Of a DNA stretch of 64,000 nucleotides, positions 22,601-29,845 are shown one piece after another. Location: NCBI GenBank assembly GCA_946894095.1, contig OX335663.1:2356001-2420000 (forward strand), written 5' to 3'. The notes beneath the pieces are model-generated. The model was not told the origin of the DNA. It saw only the letters and a list, made by a program, of their open reading frames with translations, and ran no database searches. The translations under genes and the position numbers were made by a program. How positions within the stretch are numbered: the stretch's first letter is position 1; each line of letters begins with the position of its first letter. Origin of the DNA: Incurvaria masculella. Taxonomy: Eukaryota > Arthropoda > Insecta > Lepidoptera > Incurvariidae.

Positions 22601-25600
22601 TTGTGTTTTGGCAATGATGAGTTCCTGTCAAAAAGCGATTTACAATGTTCACCCCTTCGTAGACCCGTTGAGTATTGTGTGCTGAGAACTTCCAACATAA
22701 TATGTTTTCAACAGTAGTCCTTTCGACGCATGAATTTCGATTCCAATTTCTTCAATGGCGATGTTTGTCTTGAATCCCCGTTAACGATACCTGTATTCAA
22801 TTCTCGGCAGGAGCACATCCGGCAGTCGTGCGAGGACCGCCTGGACACGATATCGGGCGGCAAGCTGGCGCTCGACCCGCGTCGGCTGCAGCGCGAGTTC
22901 CTGGAGCGGGAGCGAGAGTCGCTGCGGCGCGACAACATCAGGAACGACGAGATGTACAAGCGGCAACGCACCAAGGACGCGGTTAGGCTTTGAGTCGTAT
23001 TGCGTTCACTCGTTAATGCAAAGACTGACTAGAATCGATAGACACGGAAGATGGAGTAACGCTTGACCGGGACTGAAAGTAGGGCGATTGTGGTAGACAT
23101 GGAACAACCAATGGATATTCCATGATTGTGTACACGGAAGGAAAGTTAAAACAGTATTCAAAACCAAAAATACTGCACAAACACATTTTTAGTCAAATAT
23201 TTGTTAGTTTTAGGTATTATCAATGGTAGTAACTTGTATTAAGTAGTAAGTAAATATGTTGTCATCCAAAGATACAATGATTCTATTAAAATATGAAAAG
23301 TAATAATTGTTTTTATTGTTTCAGACGGGCAGCATTGAATCCGAAGATCCCTTTGAAACCCATGTTGAGATAGATGATGATTCGTGGCCACTTGACGTTG
23401 AAGACAGCGCACATGTGAACGGTAGACATACGAAAGAAAGATCAGCCCAATTAAGGACTAAAGATAAAAAAGACGTGACACCCAAAACTGAAGACAAAGA
23501 TACAAAAGTGAAACATGGTAAAGACGTACGAAGTAAAAGAGATGGCGAGGGTAAAGATGTAATTGATAACAGAAAAGGAACGATTGATAAGAGAGGAACC
23601 ATAGAGAGAAGAGATACAATCGATAGGAAAGACACTGTGGACAGAAAAGATTCAAACAGGGATCCAAAAGATAGGCGAGGTACATTAGATAGAAGAAGCG
23701 CTCAAGATCGAAAAGAAACAGATCGAGATAGCATAGATAGACGAGGTACAAAGGACAGAAAAGGCATACTAGAAAAAAAGGGAACAATAGAAATAAGAGA
23801 AAGTGATGTGGAAGAAACAGACATTGAGGATTCTGGAAAACGAAACGTATCTGTTAGTTTTCCCGATACTAAGGAATCTGGCTGTCAAACGAGAGAAAGT
23901 CTCTTTCAAGGTGGAAATGGTGCTAGCTCTGAAGGTTAGTGTGATGATTATCTCTGTATTTTTTTAGATTAAGCTGACACTCGTACATATTTGATACATT
24001 TGGCAGTCCCAAGTATACCACGCTCATTACAACGCAGTATCAAGGTAGGTTTTCCAGCTGGCGACAAGAACAATTAATTCCGATGGGTAGAGTTCAGAAC
24101 AACGAAAGCAACCCACTTTCTATTTGCCAGTATATTTGTATTTTTCCATTAGTAGAAGATTTAATATTTTGAAAAAAAATCTTGCTCGAAAGTACTTCAG
24201 GTGATATTAAGGAATTCCTTGCTATGAAGATCCAGTCAGATACGACCTGGGTTAGGCATGCCACGACAGCCAGAATGCGCCACATCTGCGTCTCGGCGTA
24301 TCGCTGCCGTCGATCGTCAGATTCCCCCTGATGATGCGCCTTACAGCGCAGAGACTAGAACCATGTGTTTCCCAGGCCTCGGAGGCAATTGTGATTAATG
24401 TGGGTCACCCCGTATCCCACACGTGCGCCGTGTTATCGATTATAGGCTCTACTGAAGGTAGACTAGTACTAGAAGGTATTTCTGAAGGTAGGCTACAAAA
24501 TCTACAAACTAAAGATCAAATCACACGACAATTATTTTTTATTATTCTCGTGACCCAGCGTTTGTTTCCCTTTAATCTTGCACATGGCTACTTCTACAAA
24601 CAAATCCACTCAAAACATTATTATTAAAACAATATGATTGGAAAACGTCACTGCATTGATAGCATCATCAATTATTATCTGACTCTATCCCTAGACTGTT
24701 TTTCAGTAAAAAAGAGAGGTACATGTCAAAATTTAAAAAAATCAAGGCCTATTTCAAACTGCACTAATGTTTCACTTTTTGGTCTCCACATTTTGTTGGT
24801 ACAACCGCTCTGAATGACAAATGTGTTATACTCAGCTGTTCTCAAATAAAACAGAATGTTCTGGCAAGCCACCTAGATTCTCAAAAAAAAAACAATGTGA
24901 TTGTTAGATGCTAACATTGTTTTATGTTATATCTGGCAAACTTCTTTTCTAATTTACTTCTTATAAGTAATGGTTGGTACCCGGACATATATCAACTTTA
25001 CTAATTAACTTCTTATAAGTACTCGTTGGTACCCGGACATATATCACCTTTACTAATTTACTTCTTACAAGTAATGGTTGGTACCCGGACATATATCACC
25101 TTTACTAATTTACTTCTTGTAAGTAATGGTTGGTACCTGGACATATATCAACTTTACTAATCTACTTCTTATAAGTAATGGTTGGTACCCAGACATATAT
25201 CGCCTGCATTTCTAACATTCAGTACATGTATAATGTATTCTTCAGGTACGGACTCAACGGGCGCCCGTGGTTTTTCAACATTCGGCTACTCAGGATCTAC
25301 TCTGCTGCCATCGCACTCCCCTCAACCTGTCTCGCAGGACACCCCGCCACAGCCAGGGTTCACCGTGGAGCTACTGTATAAGCCTCCTCCTAGTAAGTTA
25401 ATATTACATGGTAACAACATATACTATCATAGAACAGGAATGTGCACGAAGAAAAAGTGCAAATTAAAACAGGCGTTACAACATTGGCATAACATTTAAA
25501 TTTGAAGTGATTTGTGGAGCGGGCCGACAGAGTGATTCTTGGATAGCCGTGTGTCCCTTTCTAAGAATAGCCTGAATAAAAAAAGAAATATCAAATTTTT

Positions 25601-26127
25601 ATCACGAAAATCTTTCGTATTTATTTGATTAATGAATCTACTTGTTTATTTTAATAAAACTTTTAAAACCATTCCGATTTTAGAATATAATTTCAATGAA
25701 AAATTAATAATAAATGACTATTGATGTGATGTGGTTTTTATGGTGACAATATATTATTGTTGGATAATTCGACTACTGTGTGTGATATCTGATGTCCAAT
25801 TTGATTCCCAAATTGAAGGTCACGGTTTCATATGAAACTATCTCTCTCGGCTCGTTTTTTCAGATTCCTGTTGTAATAGCTCTCATTAAATCCTTAGGTT
25901 GTAACTCATAGGATAGCGTGATAGGGACAGAACTACATGATGTCCACCTACCGCCGCTTGGCGGTAATCTTTCTGGATTTATCAACTCTGTGCTGGCATC
26001 CTTACGGACGACCCTTGTTAAAGAAAGTTCGTGCACCAGTAATTTGCAACGTTTGCTTTTATTTTGTAGTTAGTCATTTTCGCCAAATGTTTCAGATGGC
26101 TTTATTCTAATGTTGGATATCGTTTGA

Positions 26128-26158
<31 letters not shown>

Positions 26159-26932
26159 CCTTTTTCGTAGCCAAACGTCACAAAGAATCGATGAACTCAT
26201 TAAAGAAAAATCCGTAAAGAAACTTCGCGGGTTTACATAGCATATTTTTCCGTCCACAATTATGAAATAAACACTTAGATCAAAATTCTAGTGCCAAACA
26301 ATCCTTTGGTAGAGCGAACAGCCACCCTCTCTTTAGTTTAGTTTTGTTTTACTTCCATTAAGATTTGCCAAACGCTAAATAAATATAAAGCCCAATACTA
26401 ACTTGCCATTGTAAAATAATAAATTTTTGTTTACTCAAATATGTGACCTTAGTGATAACTATGCCTGCGAATCTATGGGGTACTTACCGATATTTTCACC
26501 AAAGACCGGGCAGCACATAATGGTTTCGGTATGTTTAATTTGGACAACTTAAATCTGTAACTGATTTAAGTGTTTTATGGGTGCTTAAACTATTGTCTGA
26601 GATTGGCTAACCACAGTTATTTTCCTCGGTCCTTTTGGCCGACGTTTCGAACTGTCCCGTGCAGTTATTTTCAAGGCGAGTGCGCGCGTGCGGCTGGGCG
26701 CACGTTTGACAGACCACTGGTCTGTAACCACAAATGAACTGCACGGGACAATTCGAAACGTCGGCCAAAAGGACCGAGGAAAATAACTGTGGTAAGCCAA
26801 TCTCAGACAATAACTTAAATCTGGTAATGTTTCTCAACAGCCACGAAAAAGATGCCAGAGAGGCGACCGATGAGCACAGAGACAACGCGATCAGCACCCG
26901 ACGTCATCATAGTCTCCAAACCGGTTCGCTGA
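10096..26932 (+). CDS. neto: Neto, CUB/LDLa auxiliary subunit of ionotropic glutamate receptors (5' exon(s) not found)
   Basis: Twelve exons join in a consistent phase to about 840 residues before the first stop. Numbered from the first whole codon: Asn-rich prodomain 1-140 ending in an RVIR furin-type site; CUB1 about 159-281; CUB2 about 288-406; LDLa 415-454 with six cysteines; membrane span 467-487; cytoplasmic tail to 840 with a charged repeat array at about 641-714. Neto proteins bind glutamate receptors and are needed for their synaptic clustering, as shown for Drosophila Neto at the neuromuscular junction. The domain order matches exactly. The signal peptide exon is missing, and the first exon here needs one base from an upstream exon. 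The start is therefore unknown. Introns carry many repeats. An in-frame extension follows the stop (separate entry). Identification is by domain order and CUB/LDLa signatures; no database search was run. Confidence 0.9.
10669..11254 (+). other. neto intron after exon a
   Basis: The intron is 586 bp with GTAAGT donor and CTTCTTGCAG acceptor. A (TATG)/(ACAT) run lies near 11180. No mobile element was recognised. Confidence 0.6.
11255..11349 (+). CDS. neto: neto exon b: middle of CUB1
   Basis: Ninety-five bases enter in phase 1 and exit in phase 0, with donor GTGAGA. It encodes the CUB core strands LVIMDFRDTFHIEYHRNC followed by SYDFLE, where the Cys begins the second CUB1 disulfide. Confidence 0.88.
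11394..11761. repeat. CGGCCCGTAAGC MITE, copy 2, inside a neto intron
   Basis: It matches 1270-1638 along its length with inverted CGGCCCGTAAGC ends. The host intron (11350-11774) has only about 57 bp that are not MITE. The right end lies 13 bp from the CUB1 acceptor AG. A TACTAAT branch-point-like word sits just left of the element at 11383-11389. Confidence 0.8.
11775..11949 (+). CDS. neto: neto exon c: end of CUB1
   Basis: It encodes IRDGSHGYDDPVSIYCGKDF and onward to FKAVIHFNKSTNS, the C-terminal half of CUB1 with its fourth cysteine. Acceptor TTTCACAG; donor GTGAGTGT; exit phase 1. Confidence 0.9.
11950..12365 (+). other. Start of the 6.2-kb neto intron; weak repeat relic
   Basis: Around 12130 the text CATTAAAATCCGTCACGCCG resembles a phrase common in decayed insect transposons. 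Nothing else was recognised. Confidence 0.3.
12366..12450 (+). repeat. SINE 3' fragment
   Basis: AAGGAACCTAGATCCTACGT and TATTAGCCATCCATGTCCAT fit the end of the common SINE body. Confidence 0.5.
12598..12800 (-). repeat. tRNA-derived SINE family B, copy 1
   Basis: On the minus strand there is a cloverleaf-like head: D-arm GGCGAAATTGGTAGACGC, a 5-bp anticodon-like stem ATACC/GGTAT with loop TGCGAAT, and a T-arm GCTGG/CCAGC with loop TTCGGGT. The tail ends in repeated ATAC before GTCAC. Related copies are at 14616-14790 and 36826-37340. Confidence 0.65.
12880..13114 (+). mobile_element. LINE-like 3' tail ending in (AATAC)n
   Basis: ACCAGCGGAGTTTCATTCCA, TGCAGTGTACTGTCTATGAA and TGATGAATAAACAATACAAT match 32930-33113. 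A shared 3' end with an AATACAATAC tail suggests a 5'-truncated non-LTR element. No coding part remains. Confidence 0.5.
13115..13511 (+). repeat. tRNA-headed SINE, near full length
   Basis: The head carries GCTCGTAGCCTAGTGGCGCG (box A-like) and GGCCCGGGTTCAATACC (box B-like), followed by a pyrimidine-rich stretch. The same body as the 5S-headed SINEs follows, ending GCATAAAAAAAAAT. Confidence 0.8.
13512..14009. other. Intronic sequence, nothing recognised
   Basis: A GC-richer patch lies at 13850-13960. It has open frames but no splice-site support or recognisable protein. Confidence 0.3.
14010..14130 (-). repeat. SINE body fragment
   Basis: GGTGGTACCAACCCGGGCGG and TTTTACATGGGTTCCGAACC are the complement of the common SINE body. 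Confidence 0.6.
14160..14415. repeat. Decayed MITE with GGTGATTAGCAGGT / CACCCGGCGAGT ends
   Basis: AATGACTCGCCAGGTGATTA and TCACCCGGCGAGTTTATTTA are inverted partners. Related words occur at about 6025-6080 and 53440-53640. Confidence 0.45.
14455..14540 (-). repeat. SINE fragment
   Basis: GAAACTAGGTGTCATACCAG and ACCATCCTTATATTGTGCGA match the body in reverse orientation. Confidence 0.5.
14616..14825 (-). repeat. tRNA-derived SINE family B, copy 2
   Basis: Same family as 12598-12800. This copy keeps an acceptor-stem-like pairing on the minus strand (CAGCAAG with CTTGCAG, 6 of 7 pairs) as well as the D- and T-arms. It is too decayed in the anticodon arm to be a tRNA gene. Confidence 0.6.
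14830..14997 (-). repeat. SINE body, head missing
   Basis: CACCACATGGGAACTAGGTG through CCAACCCGGGCGAGATTTAC is the reverse of the shared body. Confidence 0.65.
15000..15770. other. Intronic AT-rich sequence, nothing recognised
   Basis: No inverted repeat or supported coding frame was seen. Confidence 0.3.
15775..16157 (+). repeat. 5S rRNA-headed SINE, full length
   Basis: The head reads CAGCCTCAGTGGCCCAGTGG, then GAAGTTAAGCAACGCTGGGT and CTTGGATGGGTGACCATTCG, the 5S box A and box C regions. The shared body follows, ending GTCCAGTCACATAAA and a 15-base A run. It is the best-preserved copy in the window. Confidence 0.85.
16216..16462. repeat. GGGGGTCCATTCAG MITE, copy 1
   Basis: About 245 bp with inverted ends GGGGGTCCATTCAGGG.AAGAGTGAG and CTCACTCTTACCTGAATGGG. 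The interior has TATAAATAACAGTTCCGTTA. Eight copies occur in the window. Confidence 0.85.
16463..17427 (+). other. Intronic sequence with an 89-codon open frame at 16955-17224
   Basis: The open frame reads RECFIAGISRQIRGHLKTRS near its start and RLGYNLVAQLSVLK near its end. It looks protein-like but I do not recognise it and it has no partner in the window. A decayed mobile-element ORF is the likeliest explanation. The rest shows nothing. Confidence 0.25.
17428..18175 (+). pseudogene. Two tandem relics of a LINE reverse-transcriptase C-terminus
   Basis: Units at about 17428-17840 and 17841-18175 share AAACAATTTTAAAAGCT and GAAATAGCGAAATTGGATG. Translation in broken frames gives MLAWFGHIERMSG, then an RR...EPYRR block and a TTWRS ending. 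This pattern is typical of RTE-like non-LTR elements. Stops and frameshifts are many. The second unit ends 20 bp before the neto CUB2 acceptor. Confidence 0.6.
18196..18344 (+). CDS. neto: neto exon d: start of CUB2
   Basis: It encodes KPISECTQNLEKAIKGEVTR through NRVDALWTINVQDSYK, with two CUB2 cysteines and the NRVDALWTI core strand. The acceptor is CTTCACTACAG. The donor GTTGGT is weaker than the gene's other donors. Phase 1 in, phase 0 out. Confidence 0.88.
18345..19244 (+). other. neto intron (900 bp), nothing recognised
   Basis: AT-rich with short open frames only. No window repeat was seen in it. Confidence 0.5.
19245..19342 (+). CDS. neto: neto exon e: middle of CUB2
   Basis: It encodes IFLNFTHFELAFPNECRKNF followed by VEVFGERTDMTG, including the third CUB2 cysteine. 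Acceptor AATGTTGCAG; donor GTAAAT; exit phase 2. Confidence 0.88.
19577..19940 (+). repeat. SINE body plus a second tail fragment, in a neto intron
   Basis: GTGCATTTCGTTACGAATGC through GTCAAGTTGCATAAAAAACC is a headless tRNA-type SINE. It carries a 17-base C run at about 19660. A second tail piece (GTCGGGCTAATGCCATGACT) follows at 19888. It ends about 40 bp before the next acceptor. Confidence 0.6.
19981..20132 (+). CDS. neto: neto exon f: end of CUB2
   Basis: It encodes LKYFCGSMADTVISTTNVLH through HYTAFRSTAEDNI, the last CUB2 cysteine and terminal strands. Acceptor CTTGCCGCAG; donor GTGAGTGT; exit phase 1. Confidence 0.9.
20133..20451 (+). other. neto intron (319 bp)
   Basis: The donor is GTGAGT and the acceptor TTTTTTTAAG. 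No repeat was recognised. Confidence 0.5.
20452..20576 (+). CDS. neto: neto exon g: LDLa module
   Basis: It encodes CKTETEEEWDCDDATC then IAYSMRCDGIANC then RLKGDEDLDTC. The six cysteines and the acidic GDED stretch are those of an LDL receptor class A repeat, which binds calcium. The single exon covers the whole module. Donor GTATGC. Confidence 0.92.
20577..20863 (+). other. neto intron segment, nothing recognised
   Basis: AT-rich sequence from the LDLa exon donor to the hairpin MITE. Confidence 0.4.
20864..20980. repeat. Hairpin MITE with CGTGTATTCTTGGCATTCAG ends, copy 1
   Basis: Near-palindromic 117 bp with arms of about 45 bp. Its loop is in the opposite orientation to the copies at 31381-31497 and 41056-41171. 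Confidence 0.8.
20981..21577 (+). other. Intronic AT-rich stretch
   Basis: There is a GAAGAAGAAAGAAA run at about 21001 and ATATATAT runs later. It may be a LINE 3' end, but no second copy was found. Confidence 0.3.
21578..21940 (+). repeat. 5S-type SINE with a diverged head
   Basis: The head is CAGCCTCGATAGCTCAGTGT and then AGGTTTTGGATGGGTG, keeping only the box C region of 5S. The common body follows to GTCCAGTTACATAAAAAA. Its head variant recurs at 40801. Confidence 0.7.
22116..22253 (+). CDS. neto: neto exon h: transmembrane segment
   Basis: Forty-six codons encode a juxtamembrane PESESPMKKP, then a 21-residue hydrophobic span (IIIILVIFSLIFSGMSFVFV) and the basic stop-transfer YRCIKK. 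Acceptor TTCCGCAG; donor GTAATA; phase 0 both sides. Confidence 0.92.
22286..22597 (-). repeat. (ACGG)n-bearing repeat, copy 3, in a neto intron
   Basis: Reverse orientation: GGTTACCCAAACGGTGCC, (GTCC)n, ATAACAATAAATAGG, TTGGCCGGTTTTT. It fills most of this 557-bp intron. Confidence 0.85.
22811..22981 (+). CDS. neto: neto exon i: juxtamembrane cytoplasmic helix
   Basis: Fifty-seven codons encode EHIRQSCEDRLDTISGGKLA, then a highly charged stretch (REFLERERESLRRDNIRNDE), likely helical. Very GC-rich third positions fit expressed coding sequence. Acceptor CTCGGCAG; donor GTTAGG. Confidence 0.88.
22982..23324 (+). other. neto intron (343 bp), nothing recognised
   Basis: It ends in TTTTTATTGTTTCAG. 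Confidence 0.5.
23325..23934 (+). CDS. neto: neto exon j: cytoplasmic tail with charged hexapeptide array
   Basis: It encodes TGSIESEDPFETHVEIDDDS and then a Lys/Arg/Asp/Glu-rich region. From 23571 to about 23791 there are eleven imperfect units of the type RKGTID / RRDTID / RRGTLD / RRGTKD. After the array comes VEETDIEDSGKRNVSVSF. The region is probably disordered. Exit phase 1, donor GTTAGT. The long minus-strand frames opposite this exon are shadows of its biased codons. Confidence 0.85.
23935..24948 (+). other. neto intron, unassigned
   Basis: No repeat family of the window was recognised. Confidence 0.35.
24949..25208. repeat. Minisatellite, five 52-bp units
   Basis: Units start at 24949, 25001, 25053, 25105 and 25157. 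Each has ACTTCTTATAAGTAATGGTT, GGTACCCGGACATATATC and TTTACTAAT. The array ends 37 bp before the next neto exon. Confidence 0.9.
25246..25392 (+). CDS. neto: neto exon k: Pro/Ser-rich tail
   Basis: It encodes TDSTGARGFSTFGYSGSTLL through PGFTVELLYKPPP. The acceptor is TATTCTTCAG and the donor GTAAGTTA. The entry phase matches exon j and the exit phase matches the 26841 exon. Confidence 0.85.
25393..26590 (+). other. neto intron, no recognised elements
   Basis: AT-rich with no repeat family of the window until the foldback at its 3' end. Confidence 0.4.
26591..26812. repeat. Large foldback (about 78-bp arms) just before the last neto acceptor
   Basis: TATTGTCTGAGATTGGCTAA through CGACGTTTCGAACTGTCCCG on the left mirrors CGGGACAATTCGAAACGTCG through CCAATCTCAGACAATA on the right. 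The loop is about 64 nt. It ends 28 bp before the exon at 26841. Confidence 0.88.
26841..26932 (+). CDS. neto: neto exon l: canonical C-terminus
   Basis: It encodes TKKMPERPMSTETTRSAPDV then IIVSKPVR and TGA at 26930-26932. The acceptor is TTTCTCAACAG and the phase matches exon k. The reading frame continues after this stop. Confidence 0.85.
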
Positions 26933-27484
26933 GAGACGCTACCGGGGCCCCCGACTTGGGGCCCCACCACCCCGGGCTACTGGGGCCATCTAGACCACTG
27001 CCGGGGCCATTCCGACCACCGCAGTCACCATCACCCCCGGGGCGGTCACGACCCTCATTGCGACTCCCGCACTGATCGATTCTACCACACTTCGCCGCCG
27101 GTGTCGCCGCCGTTTTGCGACCCCAGGTCGCGGCCCGACGGTGAGCCAATCCCACATATCAGCTATTCGGACTCCAAGAGGTGGTGCTCGAAAAGTTTGT
27201 CGGAGTATCCCGTGTTAGCCGACCCGGATTGGGGTCGCAGGAGCCCCCAATGCGCGATGGGCTCGAATTGCGTGAGGGTGCCGAAATGGCCCGAGAAGTC
27301 GGTGACATTTTCGGAGAGAACTTTCGATGACTGCTCGAAGCAGAGTGTGTGGCCTCCGGCCATTCGAATGCCAAAGGCCTGCTCCAAAGACTGCTTGAGT
27401 AGTGGCATGGCTTTGGAAACGTCGCCTTACAAAGTAAGACCACACAGGATATTTACTGTCAAAGCGGATGTTGAACGCAGCTAA
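26933..27484 (+). CDS. neto: In-frame 183-codon extension after the neto TGA (candidate readthrough peptide)
   Basis: After TGA the same frame is open from GAG at 26933 to TAA at 27482-27484. The peptide starts ETLPGPPTWGPTTPGYWGHL, has a His-rich stretch, then VSPPFCDPRSRPDGEPIPHI and SYSDSKRWCSKSLSEYPVLA. Third positions are strongly G/C, as in the neighbouring neto exons. The other forward frames are interrupted. Options are programmed UGA readthrough, an alternative transcript, a recent nonsense change (TGA is one transition from CGA) or a sequence error. A donor-like AAA|GTAAGA at 27434 could end the exon early. Confidence 0.55.
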   Translation, partial: ETLPGPPTWGPTTPGYWGHLDHCRGHSDHRSHHHPRGGHDPHCDSRTDRFYHTSPPVSPPFCDPRSRPDGEPIPHISYSDSKRWCSKSLSEYPVLADPDWGRRSPQCAMGSNCVRVPKWPEKSVTFSERTFDDCSKQSVWPPAIRMPKACSKDCLSSGMALETSPYKVRPHRIFTVKADVERS

Positions 27485-28025
27485 CCTATGTAAAGACATT
27501 ATGTTGGTACATGACCAATGACATGCATGTTCTGAAATATCTATCCGGTTAAATTAGACAGGACTAGTTAATGTTCTTTACAATTCAACCCTATGGAGTG
27601 TATCTAAACTTTATATGTCAGGTTTGTAGATTTTTTTTATTGTTTGTCTGTTTCTAAGCAAAACATAATGGACGTTAGCAAGATGAAATGTAGTTTGGCC
27701 ATGTACCCACACAATGTTCAGATATACTCTTAGTAGATAGTTTAGAAGCCAACGATCTTCCTGTCAATAGTATAGATATTAAAATGTGATTTTTCATTTT
27801 CTAAAAAATAGTCGTCTATCTTGTTTCGAATTTTCTTGTATGACATGTTATTCGGGGGACAGATTTTGGTGCTTAAAGTTAAAATATAAATGCTTAAAGT
27901 AAAGATTCAGTTTGTCGATTAATTTTTTTGTCACCTGGAGGATCTCGAAAAATTATCCTGTACATATACTTGATCATAAGCAGGCGAGCATTTTGTGTGA
28001 ATAAAATATCTTTATTTTTATAGAA
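27485..28025 (+). other. Putative neto 3' UTR
   Basis: Non-repetitive AT-rich sequence between the last in-frame stop and the polyadenylation signal at 28000. No mobile element was seen. Confidence 0.45.
28000..28005 (+). promoter_or_regulatory. Candidate polyadenylation signal AATAAA
   Basis: It is the first AATAAA downstream of the neto coding frames, followed by a T-rich stretch. It fits the end of a roughly 0.5-kb 3' UTR. Confidence 0.4.
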
Positions 28026-29361
28026 AAGCTTTCTGTTTTTGTAGATATTAAGAATTCAGCTAAACGCTGACGTTTTAAACTAACCAATTTTAATATTGTA
28101 GCTTGTCTTTTATGATATGTTTGGTTATAACAACGCACAAATCATCAAATAGTCCTATTCAAACAGCCATTTGAAGCTGATCTTGTTGAAATTATCCCTT
28201 AACAGTGAAATCCGCATGTTTGCTGACATCTTTGGATAGAGAAAATGCATTAACCACTAGGTACCAGATTATCAAATTCAATCAGTAAGTGTAGTCTGAT
28301 CCCATTATAGACCTCCAATTAGATCATGAAATCAAAGTGCATAACTTTTAAAAAAACCACTTTCATATTTAAATTCTTTGAATGGATGACAACATACAAG
28401 ATAAGGAAGGTACCTAGTTCCCACGTGGTATATTAGTCTAATATCTGACGGTCAGTTTGGTATTAACTATCCATGTCCAGTTACATGGATTTACACGATC
28501 GCAAGTAAATTGTTACAACAAAGTCAGCTCTATCAATCTCAGGGTTTTCGTCATCACAGTTTTCGTGCTTGATTCTCATTGACCACAATATTATTTGTGA
28601 AATGAACCGTATTCTTAACTATCAATAAACGTGTGAAATAACATACATAGGGAGAGATTTAACAACGAGGCATAGGAACATGACAATATACTTTTAAGTA
28701 ATACGATTTTTTAATTGTATATGGAAGTCGCAGTTTTCTTTGTATCATTTCTGTTGACCAATTTCAATCTGATTATATTATTAAAATATTATAATTATTT
28801 TTATCTTTAAGGCTTGGTTCAAAATTTCAATCAATGTCATGGGCATTGAAATAAAAGGAACTGCAATGATATGGGTTACAAAGACTGAATGTTCTCATGG
28901 AATAAACACGAAAAGTTTTTCTTTTTTAGTTATAACTAATTTAAATTGTAATTTAATAATTAAATATAATAAAGAAACTTAGTTCTCCGATTGTAAGGGG
29001 CAAAGGTGCGTCTCTCCGTGTGTTTCTGGCTTTTATTTCTCTGATCCAAACATGATTTTTCAGCATTGACAGAATTAATCTGCCCAGCCTGAATAAAGGC
29101 GAAAACTTAACAATGAACATGTGTATTGATGAAGAAATGATTATTTATTTAACATTCTTACAAATTCTTTACAATTCTTAATCTCATGAGCTCAGCCTAC
29201 CTAGGCATCATATGGAGTGTAAAGATAATATACCGGAGAAAAGGTAATCCTTTTCATATGATTTCGTGTGGAATCAAACGCGCGCTGAATTCGTCAAAAA
29301 TCTGGGAACATAAATAAGTGTATAGGTGTAGGAATGAAGTAACTTTAACTTAAATTCGACC
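28026..29361. other. Intergenic AT-rich sequence with one SINE fragment
   Basis: A SINE tail piece lies at 28400-28490 (GTACCTAGTTCCCACGTGGT, CTATCCATGTCCAGTTACAT). Nothing else was recognised. Confidence 0.4.
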
Positions 29362-29606
29362 TGGGGGTCCATTCAGGGCAAGAGTGAGTTCGAATTCGTC
29401 ACTAAATATCAACTCACTTTTTTAAATAGTCAATGTTTCCACACTTCTTGAACATCATTACAGTTAGGTAAAAATCTGGTATGTCCCGTAAACACGTTGG
29501 AAGTATAAATAACGGTTCCGTTATTTAAATAATAATATATTTCCCAGCAATTTTTAGGTTAACTCACTCCCGAACTCGAACTCACTCTTTTCTGAATGGA
29601 CCCCCT
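29362..29606. repeat. GGGGGTCCATTCAG MITE, copy 2
   Basis: Same termini and interior as copy 1. It shares its right end with copy 3. Confidence 0.85.
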
Positions 29607-29845
29607 GGGGGTCCATTCAGAGTAAGAGTGAGTTCGAATTCGCTACTAAATATCAACTCACTTTTTTAAATAGTTACTGTTTCCACACTTCTAGAATATC
29701 ATTACAGTTAGGTAAAAATCTGGTTTGTCCCGTAAATACGTTAGAAGTATAAATAACGGTTCTGTTATTTAAATAATAATATATTTCCCTGCCATTTTTA
29801 GGTTAACTCACTCCCGAACTCGAACTCACTCTTGCTCTGAATGAC
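29606..29845. repeat. GGGGGTCCATTCAG MITE, copy 3, head-to-tail with copy 2
   Basis: The junction reads GGACCCCCTGGGGGTCC, with no extra host sequence between the two copies. Confidence 0.85.

Noticed and set aside
23321..23787. Minus-strand Leu/Ser-rich and Tyr/Leu-rich proteins
   Set aside because: They are antisense shadows of the Lys/Arg/Asp-rich neto exon j.
26930..26932. Selenocysteine at the neto UGA
   Set aside because: No SECIS-like hairpin was identified in the putative 3' UTR and, to my knowledge, Lepidoptera have lost the selenoprotein machinery.
26734..27075. Pro-rich frame overlapping the last neto exon
   Set aside because: It is out of phase with the spliced neto frame, and part of it is the foldback arm. 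It is a shadow of the in-phase G/C-rich frame.
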